Counted from the first letter of the stretch, positions 16,154 through 25,177 are shown. The stretch is 64,000 nucleotides of DNA from Mediterraneibacter catenae (GCF_008691045.1 NZ_VMSO01000012.1:20484-84483), one strand, 5' to 3'. Notes: generated by a model from the letters alone, not told the origin. Made by a program: numbers and translations.

Positions 16154-16547
16154 CGGGCAGGGCGGCGGACTCGGACGTCAGCTTGTGACGGCTGTGAAAG
16201 AGTACGATCAGGATATCGAGGTTCTTGCTGTGGGAACAAACAGTGCTGCCACGAATGCAATGCTCAAGGCCGGCGCCGATCAGGCTGCGACGGGGGAGAA
16301 CTCCGTGGTTGTCGCATCTGAAAGGGTTGATGTGATCATGGGACCGGTGGGAATCGTGATCGCAGACTCCATGCTGGGAGAGATCACCTCGCGTATGGCT
16401 GTGGCTGTAGGGCAGAGCAGGGCGAAGAGAATCTTGATTCCCGTGAATCTCTGTGATAATATTGTCGTGGGTGTCAGCGACGCGTCCATGGGAAAAAACG
16501 TGCAGAATGCGATAGACGCACTTAAGAAGAGTCTTGATGCCGATTGA
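16134..16547 (+). CDS. DUF3842 family protein
   Basis: 137 residues. The N-terminus MRVLIIDGQGGGLGRQLV has a nucleotide-binding-like glycine loop, and the rest alternates strands and helices as in a Rossmann fold (GADQAATGENSVVV, DVIMGPVGIVIADSMLGEI). The family is found in clostridia and has no known role. AAAGGAGAAACAGG is just upstream of the ATG. A 43-codon reading frame begins inside its last codons. Confidence 0.85.
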   Translation: MRVLIIDGQGGGLGRQLVTAVKEYDQDIEVLAVGTNSAATNAMLKAGADQAATGENSVVVASERVDVIMGPVGIVIADSMLGEITSRMAVAVGQSRAKRILIPVNLCDNIVVGVSDASMGKNVQNAIDALKKSLDAD

Positions 16548-16668
16548 AATCAACGGTGTAAGGGTCGAACTGATAGATGCGATTTTAATTAAAAGAAAAT
16601 CCGGCAGGAAGCCGGGAAAGACGGCAGAAGCCGTATGGATCGCAGATTTAATGAGAGGCTGCAGATGA
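16537..16668 (+). CDS. Possible 43-residue basic protein
   Basis: An ATG overlapping the last codons and stop of the DUF3842 gene opens a 43-codon frame. The product starts MPIEINGVRVELIDAIL, continues with a basic KRKSGRKPGKT stretch and ends near a Cys. The overlap would allow translational coupling and codon use is ordinary. There is no strong ribosome site (AAGAAG only) and I recognise no family, so it may be chance. Confidence 0.35.
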   Translation: MPIEINGVRVELIDAILIKRKSGRKPGKTAEAVWIADLMRGCR

Positions 16669-16756
16669 TTTGCAGCACGGAACAATCAGCAGGCATCATA
16701 GTCAGTCGGGGCTTTTGCTCCCGCTAATATAAAGATTAAGAATATTGGATATCAGG

Positions 16757-16794
16757 AAGATATCTGCTTTCAGGAGAAGGCAGATATCTTTTTT
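16757..16794 (+). terminator. Intrinsic terminator
   Basis: AAGATATCTGC pairs perfectly with GCAGATATCTT around a 12-base loop and runs into a T tract. It closes the sortase-DUF3842 unit and lies about 150 bases before larE. Confidence 0.8.
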
Positions 16795-16895
16795 GTGCGA
16801 TACGCCCGGAGGGCGACCGCCGTGCCCGCACGAGCGGGCATCCGACGGGCAACGGTCATCGAGCGGCAATGCCGCGAGATGACCGAGGTATCGCG
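16794..16895 (+). repeat. Family 3 intergenic repeat, longer copy
   Basis: Begins TGTGCGATACGCCCGGAGGG and ends near GGTATCGC, so GCGATAC and GTATCGC form short inverted ends. Internal hairpins include GCCC-GGA-GGGC and GCCCGC-ACGA-GCGGGC. The first 75 or so bases match the copy at 29673 with only a few differences. A further strong hairpin (GGGGG-CCCCC) at about 16903-16927 lies between it and larE. Confidence 0.75.
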
Positions 16896-16947
16896 GTGAT
16901 CGGACAGGGGGATTTCCCCCCTATCCGGTCAAAAGGAAGGAAAAAAT

Positions 16948-17703
16948 ATGGTATTAGAAGAATTTTTTTCACAGGTACAAAGGGCTGCCGCAGCCTTCTC
17001 CGGCGGAACAGACTCAGCCTTTCTACTATGGGCAGCGAAGCGGTACGGATGTGATATACATGCTTATTATGTGAAAACGGCGTTTCAGCCGGCATTTGAG
17101 CTTGAAGACGCGCGACGGCTTGCGGAAGAACTGGGGATACCGATGACAGTGGTGGACATGGATATCCTGTCGGTTCCGGAGGCGGCGGAGAACGGGCCGG
17201 ACCGCTGCTATTTCTGCAAGCGGGCGATCTTCACACGGCTGAGAGAGGCTGCGCGGGAGGACGGCTATACTGTACTGCTGGACGGCACGAATGCATCGGA
17301 TGATGCCGGAGACCGCCCGGGAATGCGTGCCCTGCGTGAGCTGGAAGTGCGTTCGCCTCTGCGTGAGTGTGGGATTACGAAAGCTCAAGTCAGAGAACGA
17401 TCGAGAGAAGCCGGGCTGTTCACATGGGAGAAACCGTCGTATGCCTGTCTGGCAACGCGTATTCCCACGGGCATTCCGATCAGCAGATCAGATCTTGTCA
17501 GAGTCGAATGCGCGGAGTCTGTAATGGCAGAGGAAGGTTTTCGTGATTTCCGTGTCCGCCTGTACGGAGACGGTGCGCGGATTCAGGTCACGGAAGAGCA
17601 GATGCCGCTTGTGATGGAAAAGAGGAAAGAGATATGTGAAAAATTGTCGCCTCTGTTTCCGGCGGTATTTCTTGACCTGGCTGAGAGAAAAGTGACGGAC
17701 TGA
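16948..17703 (+). CDS. larE: ATP-dependent sacrificial sulfur transferase LarE
   Basis: 251 residues. LarE adenylates the pyridinium dicarboxylate precursor and donates sulfur to make the nickel-pincer cofactor of lactate racemase. The PP-loop FSGGTDSAFL is at residues 17-26. Cys167 in SYACLATRIP probably corresponds to the sacrificial cysteine (Cys176 in Lactobacillus plantarum), and a CYFCKRAIF pair lies near residue 88. AAGGAAGG precedes the ATG. It is the first gene of larE-larB-larC, followed by an ABC importer. The residue assignment is inference; the family call is firm. Confidence 0.92.
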   Translation: MVLEEFFSQVQRAAAAFSGGTDSAFLLWAAKRYGCDIHAYYVKTAFQPAFELEDARRLAEELGIPMTVVDMDILSVPEAAENGPDRCYFCKRAIFTRLREAAREDGYTVLLDGTNASDDAGDRPGMRALRELEVRSPLRECGITKAQVRERSREAGLFTWEKPSYACLATRIPTGIPISRSDLVRVECAESVMAEEGFRDFRVRLYGDGARIQVTEEQMPLVMEKRKEICEKLSPLFPAVFLDLAERKVTD

Positions 17704-17793
17704 GTCCGCGGCGGGCAGGACCGGTGTCAGTCAGACAGATGCGGAACCGGACATCATGCCGGTGTGATAAGAATTTAAAAAGGAGAATTCATC

Positions 17794-18549
17794 ATGGATA
17801 ATAAACACGATATTCTTACGCTGCTCCGGAGTGTGGCGGAGGGTGCGACGTCACCTGAAGAAGCGCTTCTGAATCTGAAAGAAGTACCGTTTGAAGATTT
17901 AGACTATGCAAAGATCGACTATCACCGGAGTATACGGCAGGGGGCTTCGGAGGTGATCTACGGCGAGGGAAAGACCCCGGAGCAGATCAAAGGGATTGTC
18001 ACCGCTATGGGAGAGCGGGGATGCCGGAATATACTTGTCACGCGTATCGGTCAGGAAGCGGCCGACATTCTGTGCGGGGCAGTTCCGGCGGAGTATCATC
18101 CCCTTCCGAAACTTGCTGTTGCATTTCCGGAAGAGCGGGAGCATAGGGGCAGTATTGTGGTGGCGACCGGCGGGACAAGTGATATGCCGGTAGCAGAGGA
18201 AGCCGCGCTGACTGCCGAGACACTGGGAAATAATGTCACACGCCTCTATGACGTGGGTGTGGCGGGACTCCACCGTCTGCTCTCAAACCTGGATCCGATT
18301 ATGAGCGCACGCTGTATCGTGGCAGTGGCAGGAATGGAGGGGGCGCTCGCCTCGGTGATCGGCGGTCTGGCGGACTGCCCGGTGATCGCAGTCCCGACCA
18401 GTGTGGGATACGGCGCCAGCTTCGGCGGGCTGTCAGCACTTCTGTCCATGCTCAATTCCTGTGCGTCCGGATGCAGTGTGGTTAATATAGATAATGGATT
18501 CGGAGCCGGGTATCTGGCAAGTATGATCAATCAGATGGAAGGATTATAG
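17794..18549 (+). CDS. larB: Nickel-pincer cofactor biosynthesis protein LarB
   Basis: 251 residues. LarB carboxylates and hydrolyses nicotinic acid adenine dinucleotide to give the dicarboxylated pyridinium precursor. The C-terminal half is PurE/AIR-carboxylase-like (VVATGGTSDMPVAEEA, VGVAGLHR, AVPTSVGYGASFGG), and the N-terminal third contains the YHRSIRQGASEVIYGEGKT region typical of LarB. AAAAAGGAG precedes the ATG. It is between larE and larC with short gaps of 90 and 44 bases. Confidence 0.93.
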   Translation: MDNKHDILTLLRSVAEGATSPEEALLNLKEVPFEDLDYAKIDYHRSIRQGASEVIYGEGKTPEQIKGIVTAMGERGCRNILVTRIGQEAADILCGAVPAEYHPLPKLAVAFPEEREHRGSIVVATGGTSDMPVAEEAALTAETLGNNVTRLYDVGVAGLHRLLSNLDPIMSARCIVAVAGMEGALASVIGGLADCPVIAVPTSVGYGASFGGLSALLSMLNSCASGCSVVNIDNGFGAGYLASMINQMEGL

Positions 18550-18593
18550 TCCACGAAAACGGAATTGGATCGAACGAAAGGAAAGAACAGGAT

Positions 18594-19919
18594 ATGAGGA
18601 CACTTTATATTGAATGTAATATGGGGGCAGCGGGGGATATACTCATGGCTGCCATGTATGAACTTCTGGATGAGGAACAGAAGCAGGAGTTTTTAGATCA
18701 TATGAATGGTTCGGGTCTGCCCGGCGTGAGAATCACACCGCGCAAAAGTTCTACATGCGGGATATGTGGAACGCACATGGAAGTGACTGTATACGGAGAA
18801 GAGGAGCGCGAGCCGGAGGAAGTGCATACGGGTCATCACGGACACGCACATGAAGAACTGCATGACGGTCATCACGGGCATCATCATGCAGACCCGCTGC
18901 ATATTACTGAGCTGATCCGCGGGCTGGATCTGCCGGGAGAGGTAAAAGATAACGCGATCGAGACATACAATGCGATTGCCGATGCCGAGGCAAAAGCACA
19001 CGGATGTCCGGTTGAACAGGTGCATTTTCATGAGGTAGGAGCGCTGGATGCGGTAGCAGATGTGGCTGGAGTATGCTATGCCGTGTATCTTCTGAGGCCG
19101 GAGCGTATCGTGGTATCTCCGGTTCACGTAGGGAGCGGAACAGTGCGCTGCGCCCACGGGATCATGCCGGTGCCGGCGCCGGCTACGGCAAATCTGCTGG
19201 CAGACGTACCGATCTACGGGGGCGCTATCCGCGGGGAGCTATGTACGCCTACCGGGGCAGCGCTTCTTGTACACTTTGCCGGACATTTTGGAAATATGCC
19301 GATGATGGTGAAGACAAAAGTGGGGATCGGCATCGGGACAAAGGAATTTGAACAGGCGAACTGCGTCAGGGCATTTCTGGGAGAAACGCAGGAACAGGAA
19401 ATGAAATCTAACGGGCGTATTGCAGAGCTGGTGTGCAATATTGACGATATGACGCCGGAGGCGCTCGCATTTGCAGCGGCACGTCTGCTGGAATCGGGGG
19501 CGCTGGATGTCTATACAGTGGCAGGTACGATGAAGAAAGGGCGTCCGGGCTGGGAACTTACCGTGCTCTGCGGGGAAGAACAGATTGATGAGACTGCCCG
19601 GAATATTATGCGGGAGACGACGACCAACGGAGTGAGAGCACGTCTGTGTGAAAAATATTTTCTGACTCCCGGCAGTGAAACGGTGCAGACAGAACATGGA
19701 CAGATATGCGTCAAGACAGCGGGCGGATTTGGAATCAGCCATGTAAAACCGGAGTATGAAGATACGGCTGCATTTGCGCGAAAGTCGCAGGTGTCTTACG
19801 GGGAAGCATATGAACAGATCCTTTCTCTGCGAAGAGAGCAGATCAGGGAAAGGGAATCGGAAGAAGATATGACAGGAGATATGGGAAACAAGACGGAACA
19901 GGGAGGGTATCTGAGATGA
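18594..19919 (+). CDS. larC: Nickel insertion protein LarC, single-frame form
   Basis: 441 residues. LarC inserts nickel into the pincer cofactor using CTP. It starts MRTLYIECNMGAAGDIL and has the conserved HFHEVGALDAVADV segment near residue 145. A histidine-rich stretch at residues 78-103 holds about twelve histidines, probably a nickel-loading region. In Lactobacillus plantarum larC is split by a programmed frameshift; here the frame is continuous. The stop overlaps the start of the next gene (ATGA), tying cofactor synthesis to the importer. Confidence 0.93.
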   Translation: MRTLYIECNMGAAGDILMAAMYELLDEEQKQEFLDHMNGSGLPGVRITPRKSSTCGICGTHMEVTVYGEEEREPEEVHTGHHGHAHEELHDGHHGHHHADPLHITELIRGLDLPGEVKDNAIETYNAIADAEAKAHGCPVEQVHFHEVGALDAVADVAGVCYAVYLLRPERIVVSPVHVGSGTVRCAHGIMPVPAPATANLLADVPIYGGAIRGELCTPTGAALLVHFAGHFGNMPMMVKTKVGIGIGTKEFEQANCVRAFLGETQEQEMKSNGRIAELVCNIDDMTPEALAFAAARLLESGALDVYTVAGTMKKGRPGWELTVLCGEEQIDETARNIMRETTTNGVRARLCEKYFLTPGSETVQTEHGQICVKTAGGFGISHVKPEYEDTAAFARKSQVSYGEAYEQILSLRREQIRERESEEDMTGDMGNKTEQGGYLR

Positions 19920-21532
19920 GAAAGCGGTGGATTTCTCTGCTTCTGGCAGCAGCTGTTACGGTGACGGCCCTTGCAGGCTGTGCGGGAGATACAGCTGAAG
20001 ATCAATCCGCGGTACAACAGAGAATCGAGAACTCTTCTGTTGTAATTGCCATGGACCCGAACTCTGAGCCTGAGGCGGGATTTGACCCGGCCTACGGATG
20101 GGGAGCGGGAGAGCATGTCCACGAGCCGCTGATCCAGAGTACACTCACGGTGACGAACACGGATCTGACGATCGGATATGATCTGGCGACGGATTATACA
20201 GTCAGTGAAGACGGTCTGACATGGACAGTCACGATCCGCGATGACGTAAAGTTTACCGATGGAGAACCGCTGACTGCCGAAGACGTGGCGTTTACATACA
20301 ATACGGTAAAAGAGTCCAGTTCGGTCAATGACTTTACAATGCTGGACTATGCGGAGTCTTCGGATGATACGACGGTTGTCTTTCATATGACGCGTCCGTT
20401 TTCTATCTGGCCTTATACAATGGCAATCGTAGGAATCGTGCCGGAGAATGCCTATGACAGCGCAACTTACGGTTCCAATCCGATCGGTTCAGGCAGATAT
20501 ATCCTGAAGCAATGGGACAGAGGGCAGCAGGTCATTCTTGAAGCAAATCCGGATTATTACGGAGATGCGCCCGAGATGGAGCAGGTTACGATATTGTTCA
20601 TGGAAGAGGATGCAGCATTTCTGGCAGTTCAGGCAGGCGAGGTGGACCTGGCGTATACATCGGCCACATATTCGGATCAGGAGGTCGAAGGATACAGTCT
20701 TGCCTCATATGCAAGTGTTGACAACAGAGGTTTTAATCTTCCGGCTGTGGAAGAGACGACAGATTCTGAAGGACGTACGGTCGGAAATGATTTTACAGCG
20801 GACGTGCTTGTCCGTCGTGCCATCAATATCGGCATTGACCGGCAGGAGATGATCGACAATGTACTAAACGGATACGGAAGCCCGGCTTACAGTGTGTGCG
20901 ACCAGCTCCCATGGTACAATGAGGCTTCAGAAGTTTCATACAATCCCGAGGGCGCCGCGGCGCTGCTCGATGAGGCGGGCTGGACCGTAGGAGATGACGG
21001 TATCCGGGAGAAAGACGGAGTCAAAGCAGAGCTGAACCTGCTCTATTCCACCGGAGATTCTGTCCGCCAGGCGCTCGCCGCAGATTTTGCGGATCAGCTC
21101 GGTGTGCTCGGTATATCGTGTACACTTGAGGGAGTGGGCTGGGACACGGCTTACGACCGTGCGCTGTCTGACCCTCTGATCTGGGGCTGGGGAGCACATA
21201 CACCGATGGAACTCTATAATATTTATCATACGATAGAGGGGACGGACTCGGCAGAATACTCTCCGTATTCCAACAGCACTGTGGATGAATATATGGATCA
21301 GGCGCTCGCCTGCGGCGATTTGGAAGAATCTTACAGATTGTGGCAGCAGGCTCAGTGGGACGGGACTGACGGAGTGACCCAGGACGGAGATATCCCCTGG
21401 GTATGGCTTGTGAATATCGATCATCTCTACTGGGTGAGGGACGGCCTTACTGTGGCTGAGCAGAAGATACATCCCCACGGACATGGATGGTCCATCGTCA
21501 ATAATGTAGATCAGTGGAGCTGGAAAGGATGA
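19916..21532 (+). CDS. Nickel/peptide-type ABC transporter substrate-binding lipoprotein
   Basis: 538 residues, SBP_bac_5 family (NikA/OppA/DppA-like). The signal peptide ends in a lipobox, TALAGC, so it is anchored outside the membrane. Family signs are YTVSEDGLTWTVTIRDDVKF and FTDGEPLTAEDVAFTYNT. Sequence alone cannot separate nickel complexes from peptides, but its position directly after larC, with overlapping codons, favours nickel uptake for the cofactor. It heads five transporter genes. AGGGAGGGTATCTGAG precedes the ATG. Confidence 0.85.
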   Translation: MRKRWISLLLAAAVTVTALAGCAGDTAEDQSAVQQRIENSSVVIAMDPNSEPEAGFDPAYGWGAGEHVHEPLIQSTLTVTNTDLTIGYDLATDYTVSEDGLTWTVTIRDDVKFTDGEPLTAEDVAFTYNTVKESSSVNDFTMLDYAESSDDTTVVFHMTRPFSIWPYTMAIVGIVPENAYDSATYGSNPIGSGRYILKQWDRGQQVILEANPDYYGDAPEMEQVTILFMEEDAAFLAVQAGEVDLAYTSATYSDQEVEGYSLASYASVDNRGFNLPAVEETTDSEGRTVGNDFTADVLVRRAINIGIDRQEMIDNVLNGYGSPAYSVCDQLPWYNEASEVSYNPEGAAALLDEAGWTVGDDGIREKDGVKAELNLLYSTGDSVRQALAADFADQLGVLGISCTLEGVGWDTAYDRALSDPLIWGWGAHTPMELYNIYHTIEGTDSAEYSPYSNSTVDEYMDQALACGDLEESYRLWQQAQWDGTDGVTQDGDIPWVWLVNIDHLYWVRDGLTVAEQKIHPHGHGWSIVNNVDQWSWKG

Positions 21533-21538
21533 TTTATC

Positions 21539-22531
21539 TTGAAGCATCGTCTTCAGTTTACAGGAAAAAAATTAATTCGCATGATACTGCTCCTGCTCGG
21601 AGTAAGTATCGTTACGTTTCTTCTGATGTGCGCGTCGCCTCTTGATCCGCTGCAGACGAATGTGGGACAGGCGGCGCTCGGCACTATGAGTCAGGAACAG
21701 ATCGCGAAACTGGAAGCATACTGGGGAACAGACACCCCGCCGCTGGAGAGGTACATAGGCTGGCTGGGGGATGTACTGCACGGTGACTTTGGAACTTCTC
21801 TGCTTTACCGGCAGCCGGTGCTCACAGTCATCGGACAGCGTCTTGCCGGTTCTTTCTGGCTGCTCTTATCTGCCTGGGTGATCTCGGGAGTGCTTGGCCT
21901 GACTATGGGAGTGATCGCCGGAGCCTGCCGTGGGAGATGGCCGGACAAACTGATAAAGGGATACTGTCTTCTGATCTCCAGCACGCCGGCTTTCTGGCTG
22001 GCAATCCTGCTGCTCCTTGTTTTCGCCGTATGGCTTGGCTGGTTTCCCATCGGGCTTTCAGTGCCTGTGGGGATGGACGCTGCTGCGGTTACTGCTGCTG
22101 ACCGGCTGCGCCATGCCGTTCTTCCTGCTCTGACACTGAGTATTACCGGTGTGGCGAATATCGCTCTCCACACCAGGGAGAAGATGATCGATGTGCTGGA
22201 GTCAGATTATGTTCTCTTTGCACGTGCCCGAGGGGAATCAGAGGCTTCTATTGTCCTTCGCCATGGACTGCGGAATGTGGCACTTCCCGCGATCACGCTG
22301 CAGTTTGCCTCTGTCAGTGAGATCATCGGAGGATCGGTGCTGGTAGAGCAGGTGTTTTCCTATCCGGGACTCGGACAGGCTGCAGTCACGGCAGGGCTCG
22401 GCAGCGACCTTCCGCTTCTGCTTGGGATTACGGTAGTTACGGCAGCTATCGTCTTTGCCGGAAATCTGATCGCGGATCTTCTCTACGGTGTGGTAGATCC
22501 GAAGATCCGGAAAGGGGCGGCGAGAGGATGA
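21539..22531 (+). CDS. ABC transporter permease, NikB/DppB type
   Basis: 330 residues with about six membrane helices, a full-length first permease of the nickel/peptide ABC class. The cytoplasmic EAA-type loop is visible as DYVLFARARGESEASIVLRHG. The start codon is TTG, seven bases after the upstream stop, with GGAAAGGATGA as the ribosome site. It should pair with the next permease to form the channel. Substrate inferred as nickel from the lar context. Confidence 0.87.
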   Translation: MKHRLQFTGKKLIRMILLLLGVSIVTFLLMCASPLDPLQTNVGQAALGTMSQEQIAKLEAYWGTDTPPLERYIGWLGDVLHGDFGTSLLYRQPVLTVIGQRLAGSFWLLLSAWVISGVLGLTMGVIAGACRGRWPDKLIKGYCLLISSTPAFWLAILLLLVFAVWLGWFPIGLSVPVGMDAAAVTAADRLRHAVLPALTLSITGVANIALHTREKMIDVLESDYVLFARARGESEASIVLRHGLRNVALPAITLQFASVSEIIGGSVLVEQVFSYPGLGQAAVTAGLGSDLPLLLGITVVTAAIVFAGNLIADLLYGVVDPKIRKGAARG

Positions 22532-23418
22532 GATCTGCGAGAATTTTAGACAAGGGGATAAAGAGCAGAACTATAAGGAAAAGAAGGCGGGAAGAGAAGG
22601 ATACAAATCGGCGTCTGCAGACGATCCTATTTCTCGTTGCCGCGATAGTGATACTCACCGCAGTGACCGTCGCGGGTGTTATGACAGAAGGGTATGCAGC
22701 GGAGACGGATTTTTCAAGAAGAAATCTTGCTCCGGATTTGCAGCATCCTTTCGGGACGGACTGGATGGGGCGGGACATGCTTGCCCGTACTCTGGCGGGA
22801 CTGTCCCTGAGTATACGGATCGGTGTGCTGACCGCAGCCGTCAGCGCCGCAGTGGCGCTGCTTCTGGGAACAGCATCTGTCGTATTCGGAAGGAAGGCGG
22901 ACGCAGTCATATCCTGGTGCATTGATCTGGTCATGGGCATTCCCCATATCTTGCTCGTTATGCTGATCTCTCTGGCATGTGGGCGAGGATTTGCCGGAGT
23001 GGTGGCAGGAGTTTCGTTAAGCCACTGGCCATCTCTGGCAAGAGTGATCCGGGGAGAACTCATACAGCTTCGGCAGGCGCCGTACATACTGGCGGCGGAG
23101 AAGATGGGAGTGTCAAAACTGCAGAATATCAGGCGGCATATGCTGCCTCATCTGCTACCGCAGTTCCTTACAGGACTGATCCTGCTGTTCCCGCATGCGA
23201 TCCTGCATGAATCAAGCGTGACATTCCTGGGATTCGGGCTGTCATCGGAACAGCCCGCCATCGGAGTGATCCTTTCAGAGAGCATGCAGTATCTGACGAC
23301 CGGAAAGTGGTGGCTGGCTCTCTTCCCCGGAGCAGCGCTTGTTATAGTAGTCATATTATTTGCAATGCTGGGAGAAAGAGTGCGCCGCCTGCTCGATCCG
23401 TCAAGCGTGCATGAATAA
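22528..23418 (+). CDS. ABC transporter permease, NikC/DppC type
   Basis: 296 residues, the second permease. After a basic N-terminus and first helix comes HPFGTDWMGRDMLARTLAG, a hallmark of DppC/NikC proteins, then the loop APYILAAEKMGVSKLQNIRRH. Its ATG overlaps the stop of the first permease by four bases, indicating translational coupling. Confidence 0.87.
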   Translation: MRSARILDKGIKSRTIRKRRREEKDTNRRLQTILFLVAAIVILTAVTVAGVMTEGYAAETDFSRRNLAPDLQHPFGTDWMGRDMLARTLAGLSLSIRIGVLTAAVSAAVALLLGTASVVFGRKADAVISWCIDLVMGIPHILLVMLISLACGRGFAGVVAGVSLSHWPSLARVIRGELIQLRQAPYILAAEKMGVSKLQNIRRHMLPHLLPQFLTGLILLFPHAILHESSVTFLGFGLSSEQPAIGVILSESMQYLTTGKWWLALFPGAALVIVVILFAMLGERVRRLLDPSSVHE

Positions 23419-23426
23419 GGAGTAAA

Positions 23427-24383
23427 ATGGAACCTATATTACAGATAGAACATCTATCAGTTTATTTCACACAATATGAACGCGGTTTTCGAAAAAAACA
23501 GCTTGCCACGGTAAAGGATCTTTCTCTGGAGATAGCGCCGGGGCAGATTGTTGCTGTAGTCGGGGCAAGCGGTTCGGGAAAAAGCCTGCTGGCCCACAGT
23601 ATTCTTGGAATTCTCCCTTATAATAGCCATGTGGAGGGAACGATACGCTACGCCGGACAGATGTTGACGGCAGAGCGTGCAAAGGAACTGCGGGGCAGAG
23701 AAATATTTCTGATTCCCCAGGGAGTCACATATCTGGACCCTCTCATGAAAGTAGGAGCGCAGATCCGGAAAGGCAGGAAGGATCAGGAAATAAGACGCCG
23801 CAGCCGGGCGGCTCTTGAGCGGTATGGACTCGGAGCAGATACAGAAGAGCTATATCCTTTCGAATTATCGGGCGGAATGGCGCGCCGTGTATTGATTGCT
23901 TCAGCCGTTACAGAGAAGCCGAGACTTATTATCGCGGATGAACCGACACCGGGGCTGGATGCACGGGCTGCAAAGAGGATATTAAGTCATTTTCGGGAAC
24001 TGGCGGATGATGGCGCGGGGGTGCTGTTCATCACCCACGATCTGGAACTGGCCCTCTCTGTTGCGGACGTAGTGACAGTCTTTTATGCGGGTGAGACGAT
24101 AGAACAGGCGGGGACGGAAGATTTTGCCTGTGTGGAAAATCTCCGGCATCCCTATACCCGTGCTTTGTGGCATGCCATGCCTGAACATGGATTCAAAGCT
24201 GTCGAGGGAACCCAGCCATATGCGGGAACAGTACAAACGGGATGCCCTTACGCCGCACAGTGCCCGATATGTGAAGATGACTGCCGTGCAGAGGGACAGA
24301 TCCCTCTGACAGCGTACAAAGGCGGGACGGTACGGTGTCTGCATCCGGAGAAAGGGGAGAAATATGATGCTGGAAGGACATGA
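23427..24383 (+). CDS. ABC transporter ATPase, NikD/DppD type
   Basis: 318 residues. Walker A is GASGSGKSLL near residues 46-55, signature LSGGMARR, Walker B LIIADEPTPGLD. The C-terminal oligopeptide/dipeptide extension has four cysteines (CPYAAQCPICEDDC), as usual for DppD-type subunits. It energises the importer together with the next gene, which it overlaps by 20 bases. TAAGGAG precedes the ATG. Confidence 0.87.
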   Translation: MEPILQIEHLSVYFTQYERGFRKKQLATVKDLSLEIAPGQIVAVVGASGSGKSLLAHSILGILPYNSHVEGTIRYAGQMLTAERAKELRGREIFLIPQGVTYLDPLMKVGAQIRKGRKDQEIRRRSRAALERYGLGADTEELYPFELSGGMARRVLIASAVTEKPRLIIADEPTPGLDARAAKRILSHFRELADDGAGVLFITHDLELALSVADVVTVFYAGETIEQAGTEDFACVENLRHPYTRALWHAMPEHGFKAVEGTQPYAGTVQTGCPYAAQCPICEDDCRAEGQIPLTAYKGGTVRCLHPEKGEKYDAGRT

Positions 24384-24972
24384 TCTTACGTTCTTTTATC
24401 GCGGCCGTAAGAAAACCCCGGTCATAGATGGATTGGATCTGACTATATCTCCCGGGGAACGCGTAGGCCTCAGAGGCCCCAGCGGACGGGGAAAGACAAC
24501 ACTCTGCAAACTGCTGGCAGGATATGAGCGCCCGGTGCGCGGGAAAGTCCTCCTGGACGGCAGACCGGTCCGTGAATACCGCGGTTTCTGCCCGGTGCAG
24601 ATGATATGGCAGCATCCTGAGACGGTAGTCGATCCACTGCTGCGGATGAAGCAGACAATGGAAGAAGCGGGAGATATAGAAGAGCGGCTTTTGGAGAAGC
24701 TTCATATTAATAAAGAATGGATGGACCGCTATCCGTCTGAACTCTCCGGAGGTGAACTGCAGCGGTTCTGCCTTGCCAGAGCACTAAGAGCCGAGACGAA
24801 ATATCTGCTGTGCGATGAGATCACTGCCATGTTGGATCTGGTGACACAGGCGCAGATATGGGAATTCATACTGGAAGAGGCAGAACGGCGTGAAATCGGG
24901 ATGCTCATTGTAAGTCATAGTGAAGCTCTGCTGAAAAAAGTATGTACCAGGATCATTACTCTCATCGAGTAA
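24364..24972 (+). CDS. ABC transporter ATPase, short NikE/DppF type
   Basis: 202 residues, shorter than typical NikE/DppF (about 260-330) because the C-terminal oligopeptide domain is absent. The ATPase core is complete: Walker A GPSGRGKTTL, signature LSGGELQRF, Walker B YLLCDEITAMLD. In Walker B the usual DEP is DEI. Its stop codon TAA forms the first three bases of repeat copy E, so the end of the gene coincides with the edge of the repeat. Confidence 0.85.
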   Translation: MMLEGHDLTFFYRGRKKTPVIDGLDLTISPGERVGLRGPSGRGKTTLCKLLAGYERPVRGKVLLDGRPVREYRGFCPVQMIWQHPETVVDPLLRMKQTMEEAGDIEERLLEKLHINKEWMDRYPSELSGGELQRFCLARALRAETKYLLCDEITAMLDLVTQAQIWEFILEEAERREIGMLIVSHSEALLKKVCTRIITLIE

Positions 24973-25010
24973 CAGTTCAGCCATCAGGGATGGCGCGGGT
25001 TGAACTGTTA
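24970..25010 (+). repeat. Family 1 repeat, minimal palindromic copy E
   Basis: 41 bases, TAACAGTTCAGCC followed by a short core (ATCAGGGATGGCGCGGG) and TTGAACTGTTA. It looks like an internal deletion that kept only the two ends. It begins with the stop codon of the preceding ATPase gene. Confidence 0.75.
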
Positions 25011-25048
25011 CCTGTTACCTCATTGACGATAAACTGTAAAAAAAGTAC

Positions 25049-25077
25049 TTGAAAATCAGAACTCCCTGTGTTATTAT
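25049..25077 (+). promoter_or_regulatory. Sigma-A-type promoter for rpsF-ssb-rpsR
   Basis: TTGAAA and TATTAT with a 17-base spacer, about 100 bases before rpsF. The leader that follows (25084-25177) contains a GC-rich stretch and could hold the S6:S18 autoregulatory site known upstream of rpsF, but I could not identify its consensus with certainty. Confidence 0.55.
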
Positions 25078-25177
25078 AAATAACCGTGACATACTGTCGG
25101 ATTTTATCTGAACAGTTTCATAATTCCTTGCTCCCGCGCAGGGACGGGGGCCAGAGACCATAAGGAGGTGCAGGACC

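Noticed and set aside
16668..16947. A nickel/cobalt or cobalamin riboswitch upstream of larE
   Set aside because: I looked for the conserved sequences of both classes and did not find them; only a terminator and a family 3 repeat are visible.
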